From NCBI GenBank assembly GCA_025786725.1, contig JAHLTZ010000030.1, positions 186,001 to 250,000 on the forward strand: 64,000 nucleotides of DNA, written 5' to 3'. The DNA comes from Syncephalis fuscata (lineage: Eukaryota; Zoopagomycota; Zoopagomycetes; Zoopagales; Piptocephalidaceae). The position numbers and the translations under genes were made by a program. Under the pieces are notes generated by a model. That model was not told where the DNA came from. It did no database searches and saw only the letters and a program-made list of their open reading frames with translations. Of the stretch, positions 25,961 through 41,545 are shown piece by piece; position 1 is the stretch's first letter, and each line of letters begins with the position of its first letter.

Positions 25961-27035
25961 GCGTAAAGTATGAAAAGTAGAGTAAAGCTCAATAAGAATA
26001 AAACAGTGCCTATTTGCTAAAACAAGTTCAGAGGATTGAGTGCATGCAACGTATAATGAATCAAGTCTTGTTAAAACAGATACGTTTTATTTATTAACGT
26101 AAACTAGTTGGCTATGGTTTTGCCTTTCCCGACGTGTTGGTGTCACGTATTTCTACGTGGATTGGCCTATAAACGTTATTTGAAAATGATCCTTAAGCGG
26201 TGGTCCATTGGAATATTCTTTTTTTGTTAATTATTCATTAGTTTGCTAACAATATGTTCTATACTAATGCCTATTTTTATTATTTGTAGTTTATCCTTTT
26301 TTATTGTACTCATTAGTTTCTTGGTAACACGTTCTATAGCCATACTTGTTTTGCTTGTAGTTTATCCCTTGTACCACACCCAGTGCTTTACCAATGGTAT
26401 GCCTTATAATAATGAGTGGTTTTACCAATAACAAGCACTATGCTAATGATTTCTACAAACTTACCAATATCTATGGTTTATCAGTAATAACCTGTGTTAA
26501 ATACTGAATCGATAACGATTGAATTCAAAAGTATTAACTTGATTGTCGGCAAATGTAATGCATCATTTATGAAGTTGTACTATTTTATGCATGGTGTAAT
26601 AATCTATTTATCAATTTAACATTATAATCTTTTAATAAAGGTCTATGCCGTAATAGATGCATATTAATTTGTTTCTTTGTCGGTATATATAAATTAAAAC
26701 CAATTTTACAAACTTACCTGTATTTGAATAATAAACTTAATACATTTTAAAAATGATCATAGTTTAATAACACCATGTTCAATGATTGTATATGTATTAC
26801 TGGACAAATTGCTTTACTGGCGATATGTTCTATGATTACACTGTTTTTAAAACGAATTGACTGTTTTTATACTAATATTATAATCATGTTACCTTTAATA
26901 TGTTCTATAATACTGTACTTGGTGTATATTGACACAGTTACAGTTCATACAGCTACAAACATATTCATTTTAACCATAATATTAGTAATTTATTTAATTA
27001 ATTGTCTTGTTTATTTCTATTGCTATTACGCTATT
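25961..27035. other. AT-rich intergenic region with imperfect tandem repeat
   Basis: Near 26230-26440 an imperfect tandem repeat of about 90 bases contains recurrent TGTAGTTTATCC blocks. The hydrophobic open frame at 26775-27065 is low-complexity, TA-driven sequence and is not accepted as a gene. Confidence 0.4.
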
Positions 27036-27535
27036 ATTAGCAGTTTTTTTACCATCCATGACTGATATACTTAAAAGATAGCAAAATGACTGCTGGATTC
27101 GAGTTCTCCATGCTTAGCTGTAAGGAATGGCATAAAATATGAAGCAATGATTTTTGCAACAAAAGTAAGTCAAAATGCAATTTATGTGTTATTAGTAACG
27201 AAGAATTAAGCTATATGTATATCTATGACATGAATTGCCGATTTTCATTGATATTTTAACATAATAACTTCCTATTATAATTGCTATACTATTTTAGAAC
27301 GTTTTAAATTTACTTAGATTAAATTTCAAATTTATTATTAAAATTTTAAAATTTTGAAATTTACTTTTTTTTGCTAACAAATAATACGTAAATTGCATTT
27401 TTGACTTACTTTTGTTGCAAAAATCATTGCTTTATATTTTATGCCAATCTGTATAACCAAGCATGGGGAACTCGAATCCAGCAGTCAATTTGCTATCTTT
27501 TAAGTATATCAGTCATGGATGGTAAAAAACTGTTA
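27036..27535. repeat. Long inverted repeat (arms about 165 nt)
   Basis: 27036-27202 is closely the reverse complement of 27370-27535, with a spacer of about 170 nt. Both arms contain the block reading ACTCGAATCCAGCAGTC on one strand or its complement on the other. Transcription would give a large hairpin. Confidence 0.75.
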
Positions 27536-28035
27536 TTTTTGTACATTTATTAGCATACTAGCACAACTATTACATCATTACTCAATGCAGTTGCGTTATA
27601 CTTTGCCAATAGTCGTAGATATGTTATACGTATACTCATGCAAAATATCAAGCGATTTACTTTATTATACGTAAAGTTATACGTAATCTTAACAATGCTT
27701 TTTAAGTAAATTTAGATATCGTAAATCGCATTTTTGGCTAATATTTTTTGCAAAAATCATTGCTCCATTTTTATACCAATCGATACGGCGAAGCATGGAG
27801 GACTCGAATCCAATAGCCATTCTGCTGTATTTTAGTTATACAGCCCATGGTTGGCTAAAAACTGCTATTTTTGTACATTTATTAGCGTATTAGCACTGCC
27901 ATTGCACAGTAACACAATAAAATTACGGTATACTTTGTCAATAGCTACCTATAGAGTATGTGCATATTTGTGCAAAATATCAAGCAATTTGCTTTATTAT
28001 ACGTAAAGTTGTAAATAATCTTAGGAACGCTTTAT
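27370..28035 (+). repeat. Direct tandem repeat of about 330 nt, two copies
   Basis: The segment from about 27390 to 27720 is repeated at about 27725-28035. Conserved blocks include GCAAAAATCATTGCT, ATTTTTGTACATTTATTAGC, GCAAAATATCAAGC and TTATTATACGTAAAGTT. The first copy also forms the right arm of the inverted repeat. The family is unknown, possibly a short non-autonomous element. Confidence 0.65.
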
Positions 28036-29171
28036 TAATTAAATGATCGCTATTACTTTTTAACGCATATCTCATCAAATGTTTACCGCCTGATGGCACT
28101 GAACGCACCCTTTATATACTGCTGCATATTATCATAGCATTAACTCAATGGTTTTGCGTTTAAATTTACAAGCCAACACTCTGTTGGTATTCAAAGTACT
28201 AGAAACGGAAATACGTTATTTTTGCTACAATCATAATTATTATGCATAAGATATTGCATTTTACAATAATTATATGCGTTAAAAATAACAAATAGTGCAA
28301 CATTACAACGTTTATGGCTATTCCGCATTGCTGGCAAAGTGTCCATACAGGCATGCTAATATAAACAAATAAACAGATATTTGCATGATGTTTATAGTTA
28401 GTAGCAAATGAAATATGTATGCACTCAACATGGCTGTAATTGATTATATTTGTCATAAATAAATTGTAATATTATTATTATGGCGTTATCATATGGCGCT
28501 AGTCTTCATATTTGCTAATAATTAACATTTATCATACAGCTTTTTAGTTGTCGAATGCAATAAATTATAAAATTATTGCAATTATAACATAACAAGCATA
28601 ATAATCTATATTATTGTACATACAACAAAGTGGTATTACACAGCTAATTTATATGGATTTAACATACTAACGACAATCCAATTGTCACTGTCGATTATAG
28701 TATTTAATAATTATATTATAGTCTAATTGTTACTATTCTATTTGATATTATTACTTAATTATAATACAGAACAGAGCGCTATAAATAAACAGATAAATAC
28801 AAGCAATAAAATGGTCATTGTCGCATTTTAGCTATATTTTATTCTTGTTTGTTATACAAGAAATAATTATATTTCCCATTTCACAAATGGATATTTTATA
28901 ATTAATAGCCAATAATAATAAACTTTTATTTTCTCAATCAATACATGTCAATTAACTCTACATTATTTATGGCAATAAACGCATTGTTTATTCTCGACTG
29001 TCCTAATCAAATGCTAACTTTGTTAATAGAAATACTAATTAAAAGTCAAATAAGCAAATGAATAATTTATCTATGTACAGACGACTAATTAACGCGTTGC
29101 TATATACATACCATATTAACAAATACATTATATATATTTAACAAATGAGATTATCTAATTTGGTTTATTAA
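28036..29171. other. AT-rich intergenic region
   Basis: About 1.1 kb downstream of the ZNHIT2-like gene. No coding, RNA or repeat signal that I can support. Confidence 0.45.
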
Positions 29172-30699
29172 TTAATTACTAGATTTAATTTGAATAGAAT
29201 CGGTACATTTCGTTAATAGTGTTTTGGCTGAATCCTTTTTCATTAGCCAATTGACATACACAGCATAAAAATACACTTTTTTAGAGGCAAGAAATGCTTT
29301 TCGCCGAAACGAACCATCAGTACTTCTAATAGAAGAGGCTGCTTTATGAGATGCTAGTTCCAGAATGGTATAGATATCTCCTAGGGCCGCGCTCAGTGCA
29401 CGATAAGATTTGGAAAATAAACAGACCAAATCATTGGAAAATGTAGCCAAGGCATGCGTGGACTGTTTGTATACGTTGGACTAGTTAATATTCATTAGTG
29501 GTTAGACATGTTCTATGTACTAAAGAAAACTTACCTCAGCAATGTGCTGATAGCCATACAGGGTCGCTTCATCTAAACTGGAAAATACGGTGTGTTGTTT
29601 GCTGACTATTAATGGTGCAATATCCATTAGAACAATGGCCGATTCGACAACATCTTCGTGAATATCACCGTTTAAATATCGACAGACAAATACGTATGCA
29701 TATCTGTTACATGTTAATATCCGTCAGCAATATTAGCATCAATTGTTTAGTACTTACAAAACGGGTATGAGATTAAATAAAAGCGAATCGCTTGGTATGG
29801 CAGTGGTAATGTTTTCTAATAATGGTAAATGTTGTAGTGAGCTTGGCCAGCCAGTACAAGCCGATTTACTCGACAATTGTTTTGGAATTGCTGTGTCAAA
29901 TGGTGCATCAATAGCGTCGTCTTCCATTATAACAATGGCCGTCGATTATCATCCATCTCCCACCAAGGATGATACAGTGATACTTGCTGCAATAGCGCTT
30001 CTCTTTCCTCCGAGTCGGCGTGAATAACTCGATGGAAATCTTGTCGTTCCTCTGGTGTCATACAATCCCAAATAGCATCAAACGAGGCCGATTCTAACCA
30101 AATAGCAACACAGCTATATTAATACACAATTAGATATATCTATTTCAATGACTAACCTATCTCTAATCCCTTTAGACGATTGGCTAAATCAGCAACATCA
30201 TCAGCACCATCTTCATGCTTATCTAATCAGTTAACATTCAATTAAATCTTATTTAATATTACCAACGTAGTTGATGTATCACAATTCTAAATACCTTTTC
30301 TAGCGCCTGCTTGTTCTGGCACGTCTTCTTCGATCTGACGTAAGAATGAAAGCATCCGTGTACGCTCCTGATCATTTGCGCGTGTATTCTTTAATTCAGT
30401 TACTAGCTGTTCTTTATAAAAACCTTCAGAGCATGCTAGATGTGCCTATATAAAAATAGTAATTTTGTAAAGCTATCTGTAAAACTATTAAAGCTAGCCT
30501 ACCTCGCCACGATAACAGGTAAGCGAGCAATATGGAAGATTACAGCGTGGACACGTATATCTTGCCGCCTGTATCAAACAACTGACATATTTATATACAA
30601 ATGTATAGTAATTAGCAAAATTACAAATGCATGCAGGGATCTATTATTAAACAATACTTACACGCCACAAGAGCTATCGGGAATCTGCACAGAATCCAT
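29172..30699 (-). CDS. HIT-type zinc-finger protein, ZNHIT2-like, frameshifted once
   Basis: In other organisms ZNHIT2 links the R2TP/HSP90 assembly machinery to U5 snRNP maturation. The N-terminal HIT finger is visible as ARYTCPRCNLPYCSLTCYRGE followed, one exon later, by AHLACSEGFYKEQL. The fold's first Cys pair is incomplete in the first exon (DSSCGV then a splice site). Downstream are LANRLKGLE, FDAIWDCMTPEERQDFHRVI and a YHPWWE block, typical of ZNHIT2 C-terminal regions. Minus-strand exons start at 30699, 30568, 30445, about 30230 and about 30092, with further exons down to 29172. The frame shifts by one base near 29940, after WWEMDDNRR. Confidence 0.72.
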
Positions 30700-32060
30700 A
30701 AGAGTTGGTAGCTTGCCAAGTAAGAAGTGTATATTGGTTAATAACAGGAATAAAAATAAAAACGCTATTGCAAAAACATATTATTTAAATTAAAAAAGCT
30801 TTTTGTTTTTTTTTATTTATTTACCTATTTCATCTTATTTTTTTAATACTTTTAGACACAATTGAGCACTTATCCATTACTATTCCATGTGCATTATAAC
30901 ATGTATAATATTACATCCAACATTAGTTGATTCATGTGTAATTATCAGTAAAATAATGTAATTAATTAGTTATTTTATTGTTGTTTTAATATATACATTG
31001 TCATTTATGATATTAATTGTTTAAAATGCCATTTATTTAGTCAGATTGGCTATAGGAAAAGTGGCTGTTTAATAAACGACTTTTATAATAATTATATTAA
31101 TTTTGATCTCTATTTTATTTAACTATGTTTATTATTTAGCCCCATTTTAAAGCTATGGGTTCCAAAGTTCAATAGTTTTAGATGTAGTTGTGATGGTGTA
31201 GATTATACGTAAAGTAAGAAGAAAGAATGGCATCTTACTAAAAATAAACTTTAACATTTATAAGCTCTGTCAGGGACTAATTTAAAGTACCGTGGGAAAA
31301 TACTTGCATAAATCTTTTTACTCAGTTATTTTTGTAAAACTAACTATTCGTTACATATCAATTGCTGTTTATTAGTAAGTACAACATATGCGCATTATGG
31401 TATTAGTTGAGGTTGAAATAGCATCTAATAAAATAAAAGGCTTTTTACACTGAATTGTTAAATATTTTGTTGAAATGACCTACAAGTATAAAAAGAATAA
31501 AATAATTGCGATTATTGAATATAATTATTATAATATGCAAATATGGATCAAGTAAACAGAAACAAAATAGAAAAGGAGCAAATCACATAATAATTTGATG
31601 TACAGCATGACAAACAAGCAACAGGAGCAATAAATAATGACATGGAATTGCATTCATATGGCTTTATTAATATTCAATCAATCTTTCTACGTGTGGCCAA
31701 CAACAACAATAATAATAATAATCGGCCTCAAATGTTTCAAAAAATCAAATAGTATGTTACATTGTTTATTCAAATCAATTTATTAAATATTTTAATAGAA
31801 ATCGATATAACTATGTTGCATCATAACGCATGACTTAATTGGAACGAATTTTGCTTTAGAGACTTAAAATAAAGCGCAAAGTAAAATTTGGTCAATATAA
31901 TCTACAGCTTTTGTGTAAACAGCTTTTTACTGTACTAATGTCGTCATTCACCAAGACTATGCAGTGCAAGCATGCCTTGTCGTGTAACTAACGAAGAGGC
32001 ATACCAGTATGCATCTGACGTAGACTTATTCCTCTTACCTTTACTCTTCTTGTCAATACA
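30700..32060. other. Intergenic region with dispersed repeat
   Basis: AT-rich. 31664-31806 matches 15697-15835 (shared blocks TATTCAATCAATCTTTCTAC and AATAGTATGTTACA). Both copies lie upstream of plus-strand genes. No gene was seen. Confidence 0.5.
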
Positions 32061-34046
32061 ATGGAAAGCGCTAACAGTGATAGCAATTACACGGCAACAC
32101 AGCCACCGGCACCTGTTATTATTATCGGTGCAGGCCCAAGTGGCTTGCTAGCTGCACTTATATTAACGGAGCTTAATATTCCGGTGGAAATTTATGGTAT
32201 GTATCTACTATTTAGTAAACTGTTTACTGTTAATACTCATAATAAACATACTTTATTAAGACCGTGCATTACAACCAAGTACCTACTGGCGTGCACCTGG
32301 TGTACTTCCACGTACACTAGAAGCATTTGCACGCCTAGGCGTAGTAGACACATTGTTGGAACGTGGTGTGCACATGCAACAAGTAGGCATTTATATTGGT
32401 ACAAAGCGTATACTTGGCAATCGACCGCGAACAGCACGGACAGAGTATCCGTTTGTGCTTTCTGTGCCACAAACAGACACAGAAGCAATACTGCGCGATC
32501 GACTTGAGGCATTGAATGTATCCGTGCAGTGGGGATGGAGTTTTGTTGATTATAGTATGGATCAGGACAACGTTACGGCAACATTACAATCTGTGGTCGA
32601 TATTGATACACTACGACAAACACAAGGCTGTTATATTATCGGCTGCGATGGATCTCAAAGTGCAGTACGTAATGCCATTGGGGCGGGTTTTAGTAAAGAT
32701 GTGCCATCTAAAAAAATGATCGGTGCTGATATACTGATGAAAGGCGATTGGAATACAATGCGGTGAGTTGATAATACTAGCTATCATTGTTAGTTGACTA
32801 TAGCTGATTCATTGGTATTTAAAGTATATACTGGCATCCTAACGGTGCATTTGGTATTGTTCCAGTAGGTAATGATCGTTATCGAGCATTTACCAAACTA
32901 CTACCATCAATGGAAAAAACACCAGAGGCATTTGTTAAAATAATGCAGGAACGGGTTGCACCTACTGAAGTGCCCAATATAAGTACTATGACAGTTGCTG
33001 TGTTTACTGTGTTTGATCAAGTGGCGCAACGATTTCGATCTACCGACGGCCGCGTATTTCTATGCGGAGATGCGGCTCATGTACAGGATCCGGTTGGTGC
33101 TCAAGGTATGAATTCAGCCATTGGTGATGCGGAAAATCTTACTTGGAAACTTGGCTTGGTAATTCGTGGCATGGCACATGAGAATCTATTAATGACGTAC
33201 GAGGATGAGCGCAAACCATTTGTTGTCCAATCTATTAAAAATGCACCGGCGTTTGGCTCATTTGCTCAACGACTTCCAAACTTTCTACAGCGATGGGGAC
33301 TCCGCCTTTTAGGCTTTTTATTCGATTCTTTGCCTCGTAACGTACGGCGTGTCGGCTTTGAGCGATCGGCGCAGTTAAGCTATCGTTATAATACACCAGG
33401 CGCTGCCGTCTTACAAGACACTCAGAAATGGACAGCACCCCGTGGATGGCGTTTGTTTGCACGCCAAGTCGACTTATGCGCACCAGGTGCACGCGCTATT
33501 AATAGTACGCTATTGTCATTGACGAGAAAGCAAGCGAATGAAGCTAGCAATGGACTTGACCTTGATCCATGCATTATAACCGACTTCATCAATACAAAAC
33601 AACGTTTGCACGACTACCAGCGAGAATATATTGGGCAGTTTATTGCACTAGTGTTTATAGATGAACAATTGCTAAATAACGAGTTAATGGATTTACTTGC
33701 AACGTTTGTAAACACTTTGCAAGCACATTTATCGGCAGTTGCGCCACCGGCTATTGTATGCCGTGGAATGTCGGATGTTAAGACCATGCTATCAGCAGCA
33801 ACTCAAATCTATGATCGCTTTAGCCGCGACGAAGTTCGCGTGCTAATTGATCAAGCACAAGCAGAGCAATACGATCGACTTACAATGACACAGCTCTACA
33901 ATGGTGATATCGTTAAGGCGCCGGCCGTCTATCTTATCCGTCCAGATGCTTATATTGCTTGTCGTACGCTTTTATCAACAGCATCCGATCGTTTTGTTGA
34001 ATATTTAACGAATTTTTTGGCGGTAGGATCGATCGGTACAGTTTAA
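32061..34046 (+). CDS. FAD-dependent aromatic monooxygenase (phenol-hydroxylase type), 3 exons
   Basis: Flavoprotein hydroxylase of the PHBH/phenol 2-monooxygenase group, expected to hydroxylate aromatic substrates with NAD(P)H and O2. The Rossmann motif is VIIIGAGPSGLLAALIL, the DG motif is IIGCDGSQSAVRNAIG, and the GD motif is [19 protein letters not shown], so all three FAD-binding elements are intact. A thioredoxin-like C-terminal domain ends with VYLIRPDAYIACR. Exons: 32061-32196, 32261-32762, 32825-34046. It encodes about 620 residues with no frame break. It is a paralogue of the gene at 38455, with the same first-intron position (after EIYG). The substrate is unknown. Confidence 0.93.
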
Positions 34047-34538
34047 GTTATATTACATTGCTAGCTACTTAAATATTATTACACATTACGTATTGTCTTT
34101 TTTATTAGCTGAATAAAAATAACCTATTTCCTTTGTAAATATTAATATATTACAATTAGTTGTATTTAATATAATTATTATAAATTGTTTAGTTAGCTGT
34201 TTTATTTATTTCTATTGTTGTTATTAAATAATCTTTTAACCATTTAGTGTGATTTGGGGGTCAAATGACTAAATTTAATAACATTTGCGCAATTAAACTA
34301 CATTTTTGTTCTATTGAACATGGGACAAGTGGTGAGTTTTATTTAATCACCACATCATCACACTTATTGCTTTTTGGTGGTCAAACGACTAAATTTGATA
34401 ACATTTGTCGTATTAGCGAAGGAACTGAGCGAGTAAACCGAGTTGGAAATTATCCAGTCGCGGAGTATTCTGTAGACATCACATACTCTCACGACCACGT
34501 AATTCGTAAAATAATCGGCCGCATTTGGTCAGCTTATC
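34047..34538. other. Intergenic region with a short direct repeat
   Basis: GGTCAAATGACTAAATTT near 34259 recurs as GGTCAAACGACTAAATTT near 34378, with similar flanks. It may belong to the adjacent retroelement remnant. Confidence 0.4.
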
Positions 34539-35350
34539 TTATTTTACTAATCCAGCAATAGTTTGAAAGCTATTCAGCCATTCTAATAAATCTTGTTTGT
34601 CGTCTAACTTTTCAATATCCATTTTTGGTAGCCTTGCTAATGGCGCTGATTTTCCTATCAGCGGAGTACTGCTTTGGAGTGTAGTTAAGAGTATGTTTGT
34701 TTGAATACGAAAAACTGAATTTAAAACAAACCAAACCAAACCCTACTCCTCGAATGCTTTTATTAATATAGGTATAGGTAAAACCGCTAGTTTATATGTG
34801 TCTATGTACTCCGCCACAGGAGCATCATTGCTACGCTGTCAACTAATTCATTATCGGCTATTGATTCAAAGGCCGTCGTCGGTTGGGGAACACGACTAGG
34901 AGTAGTTATTGTTAGATTATTAAAACCCGTCATGGGCGTAGGGGCTATAACTCTGTGCGTTGGAGCAATTGTCGGCAGAACAGTACCGGGTGTTTGTAAA
35001 GTATACCTGGGGACAGGTGAAGCCAAAGGTAAGATAGCACTTTGATCATTGCTTAGACGTTGTAACGCGTAGTTTAATGCAATAGCTATTTGTGCGCTAT
35101 TAGCTGTTGATAAAAAACCGGCGCGTTGTACTAAGGTGTTGACAAAGCTTTCTGTTACCAAGTGTACTACCGGTGAAGTAACGGATGGTAATGAGTTAAG
35201 TGCCGGTTCAGGAGTTGTTGGAACTGGTACCTTAGATTAATTGCTTGGTGTCACGTTGGATCGATTATCAACCTCATCATGTTCGTCAGTAGGTAAGGCA
35301 ATTGCCGCAGCAGCGCGTGTCAGTAAGCCGAGTCTATTTTTAGAGGTCAT
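34539..35350 (-). mobile_element. Decayed gag-like retroelement fragment
   Basis: A minus-strand frame from an ATG at 35350 (MTSKNRLGLLTRAAAA) runs through Thr/Pro-rich sequence with an in-frame TAA near 35236, then continues to 34802 (VNTLVQRAGFLSTANSAQIA). A second frame at 34739-34539 reads LARLPKMDIEKLDDKQD then LLEWLNSFQTIAG. This P-x-L/M then W-L-x-x-F pattern is typical of Ty3/Gypsy-type gag capsids. No protease, reverse transcriptase or integrase follows. Reading frames are interrupted, so it is not functional as shown. Confidence 0.45.
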
Positions 35351-38300
35351 TTGTTTTAGATGATAGGCTAAAAATGAAGTTTGGTAATAAAGGATCAAAT
35401 AAAGTAAAATGTGTTTGTAATACTAGTATCTACTGGTACGGGAGTGTACAAACAAGCAATGATTATCTGACGTTGCCTAGGTCCTCCACCAATTGTCGTA
35501 TTAGTGGAGGAGCCGGGGGGGGAGTGGCGGAGCTAGTTCGACAATAGAAGCGTAAAGCACTAGTGTAACAAGTGGTAACAACTTTCTTGTTACGATAAAC
35601 CAAGTGTCAGAAGTACAACAATATTAGTTATACCACCTTCATTGCACTTATATAAAGAATAGTGGTATATAACTGATAACCCCTGACGATCCCTGACGAT
35701 CCTTTAACTATTTCCGTATCAGAAAATAGTGCATTTAACGTGTCAACATAATAAATTTACTAGCGAATATCACCACTGTAAAATAGTAAACAATAAACAC
35801 AAATAATAAAAAGCATTATTTATTTTTATTCACCATGTTGTGTTTACGGGTGTTACAACTAGTATATTGGTTTATGTTTTGGGCGCAATAGTTAGAATTA
35901 AAATTCTATTACTTTCTTAACAATATTCAGTTCATCGTATTTATATTGAATATTTGAACTCCGTACCACTAGTACCATCAATCCATTGAATCCATGTCCA
36001 ACGCCACAACATTCAATTTATTAAACATGACGAAAGGTGATGAATGACATCAGGGATTAAAATATTTATTAACATAGATTCATTATCCAGCACGCTTATA
36101 TCTAACATTTACTTGTATTATTCTTCTATTACCCCATACAATTATATATCAGTTTATAACATACTAGCCACATTCTGGTTATTATATGCAGCAACACATT
36201 TCACTCATCCAACTATTACGCTGTACATTCACTAAATTGTATGATGTTTATTGTGTAGCGCATAAGAGTTATGCAATGCCATTATTGTTTTGATTTCAAA
36301 TCTATTATTAAACAAGTGCTCTTTATGTTTTAGTGCTTTTGGCATCGGAAAGGCGCTGTAGCATTAACACCATTTGTGCAGGCGCTTGAATGGCCATATT
36401 AGTACACTGTACCTTTAGTACTGTAGATTTGACATAGATATTATATACTTTATATTTATAGAGTGTTGTTATATATTGTTATACAGTATATTGGCCACAC
36501 TACATCGATTGGCGTTGTCCATTTTACCCTAGCTTTATCTTTAAAGTTGGCCACTTATTCCAGCACGATTATTATGGCCATCACAAACAATGTACTTCTT
36601 ACTAGTCATTATAGCATATTTTATTCACTATTTACTTTTTTTGTATTATTTCTACGTGTTTATTTATATTATAATACAATTGCTTCAATTCCCTTGCTTT
36701 ATTTTATTTGTTTTACTTCAACTAATACTGTATTGCCACTACATTTCTCTTTTATGACACATTTCTAAACGGTAATAGCCACGAGTCTGGCGGTTTTTTT
36801 GCTTAACTCTGACCCGGAATATATAGATTTACAGTCCCCCATTGGGTCATTTCCGGCTGACCTTGCCATTACTGTGGATACGCATTGTTTTGCTTGATCA
36901 ACACCAAAGCCATTGCTAATTGACAATTGCCGGTTTGTCTAGCAGACGGTTACAATAATTCGATTTGTTAATAATTAGCCTGGTGCAAAAATAAACATGA
37001 TTTTGGATAGAGGAAAGATGGGCGATCATAGAAAACATAAAAAGCGGTGTCAAAGCTACAGTGTGTATAGTGGAATGAGTATAGCAAGTATATTAAACAT
37101 ATAAACAATAAAATGTGTCTAGTGTATCGTAGAATGATACATAGTAGTGTGGGACAGAATGGGAATGATATAGGTAAATGGTGGATATATGCATACTGGA
37201 TAACGAATCTACAATGATGAGTATTTGATGACTGATGTCACTCACCACTAAATCACGCTAAATTAAACGATTAAATATTTTCCATTATAGATTTATTATC
37301 CAGTACACATGCATAATTTATACAATAATATCATTCCATTGTGTACGCATACTATTATATATTATTATATAATATAATATACATATCATGTTCATTATAT
37401 GCTTTAATACACTTCATTTATCCTACTTATTGAGTTGTATGCACTATAAATCCAGCATAGCTATGCACATTACTATATACCATTTTCTATTTGTTTGGTT
37501 CCACTTTATTTAAAGTTACCTTTTTTTGCTAATTTATTAATAATAGATTGGGCACATCAAGTTCATTGCGTTGTCATGTATACTATAATTTCACTACTGG
37601 TGTTTACGTACTTCTTATTCACAATGTTTATTTCCTTATACTGTTCTATATCTTTTAACATAAATAAAATAAAAAACCATATACTATAGTTTATAAATTA
37701 CGTATATTATCTCATTGCTACTTTAAAGTTTGATCATAAATCAACCTATTGGTAAAATTGTTGTGATGTTTAGTAGAAATGCTACACAGTATTATTAGTC
37801 ACCATTGAAAAACAACGTCATCGCTTAAACTTACTTTTAATCCCGATGCTTATGATGTAAATAGATGTTAAAGAGCATCAATTGTTTAATTGGCCAAATT
37901 GCATGAATAAATAAAAAGCATTATGCTAACTTACCGCTGCATCACAAGTCAACTGCTAAAAAACAAGCGGCATGAATTGTGCACTATTTTTGTTAAAATT
38001 GTTATTGCATATTTCCAAATGCGGATGCTGTGACGGGTGTTTATTTTCCGCTACAGCCATTAATTAGCTGTAAACGGGTCGGATCGGAAGCGTACACCTA
38101 TTAACCTGTCGGAAGCGCATTATTTTCGACAAATATCCGGTCAACGCTCAACAAATTAAGCAGTCAGAAGGCAAAGGGCCAGCTTGTTCGAAAGATGTTT
38201 AGAAGATGTAGAGCGCGTTAAATTGTAAAGAGTACAATTTTAGCAATAAACGCTCAAATGCTACAGGCAGTGTTTATCGCTCATTGGCATTAATAAATAG

Positions 38301-38454
38301 AGCCTAGTGATAACACGCGGATTCTTTCCAAGTAAGCTAATTCTTTATTTCTTCAATTTGTATATGCGTGATTATCTAATAATCACTAGCAATAAGCATA
38401 GTATTAATTGCAATTTCGTCGACGTAGTAAGATAGTTATAACTCAAACAAAAGC
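35351..38454. other. 3.1-kb AT-rich intergenic region, possible LTR remnant
   Basis: 35440-35720 is less AT-rich and holds a CTCCAC/GTGGAG hairpin near 35480-35510, a G run at 35514-35520, a TATATAAAG-like box near 35650 and a tandem CCCTGACGAT. In minus-strand terms it lies just upstream of the gag-like frame and could be its LTR or leader. The block CTGATGTCACTCACCAC near 37232 is shared with 15365. Open frames at 36044, 36463 and 37495 are AT-driven and not accepted as genes. Confidence 0.35.
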
Positions 38455-40683
<2,229 letters not shown>

Positions 40684-41545
40684 TCATTACTATTAAGCTA
40701 TTATCATTATTATTATTATCACTTATCATTTATTATCAATAAAATATTATTATTAACGTCATTGAACTACAGTATTAAATTATTATTATTTATTAAATAT
40801 TACAGTGTCAATATCAAAGCACATTATGTTTTCTTGCGCCACATTCATATCAATCCTTTCTTTTTTTTACACAGTAAAGCTTACTTTTATTCAAGTTTGT
40901 CATCAGGCCAAGAACCCTGCGAAAGTACCTTATTTAGTAAGTGTATTAATAATATTTAATTCAAATATTACTACTAACTAATTAATTAACATTCATAAAT
41001 AACTAGCTATATACATAATTTGAGTAAAATGACAGGCCATTTAATCTATTTTGTTTGTATATTTATTTTGATACTATGTATTATTATTATTATTGTTATT
41101 ATTACAATATAATATCACACTTCAATATAATTTTGTACAGAATAGATATATATCAAGCATTTGTATATATTCAACGTGTGATTTATTGCGCAAAATGCTA
41201 ATGCTGTTTAAAATATACGGCTAAGTACAAGCTCTTTCAATCATCATTGTCGTTAATAATAGTTTAGTGTAACTATACAATTTGCTGATACTAAATACAA
41301 ATATTATTATTTACATTAATTCTGTGTTTTATTACTATTATTTCCAAGCATTATTCTATCTATTAGTTGAAATGTGGTAATTGTAAACAACTAGTAAAGT
41401 TATTTGATGTCACTTATTATTATCATTATGCAACCATTAGATATAGTTGTATAATTATTATTGTTTCAATATTATATATTTATTTAAAATAGTTAATAAA
41501 TATTTAATATATTCAATTAAACAAAGTTTATTTGTATTGATTCAT
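40684..41545. other. Convergent intergenic region, AT-rich
   Basis: Between the 3' ends of the second monooxygenase and prohibitin. TTATTATTA-type simple sequence around 40700-40760 and 41080-41105. No gene. Confidence 0.5.

Noticed and set aside
26775-27065. Hydrophobic 96-codon open frame
   Set aside because: Ile/Leu/Tyr-rich composition follows from T-rich DNA. There is no homology-like motif, and it runs into the inverted repeat.
27463-27482. tRNA B-box-like ACTCGAATCC
   Set aside because: The flanking bases do not form a T-stem, and no D- or anticodon arm is found, so it is neither a tRNA nor a clear tRNA-derived SINE.
36463-36768. Hydrophobic 101-codon open frame
   Set aside because: Same compositional artefact; no conserved motif and no splice context.
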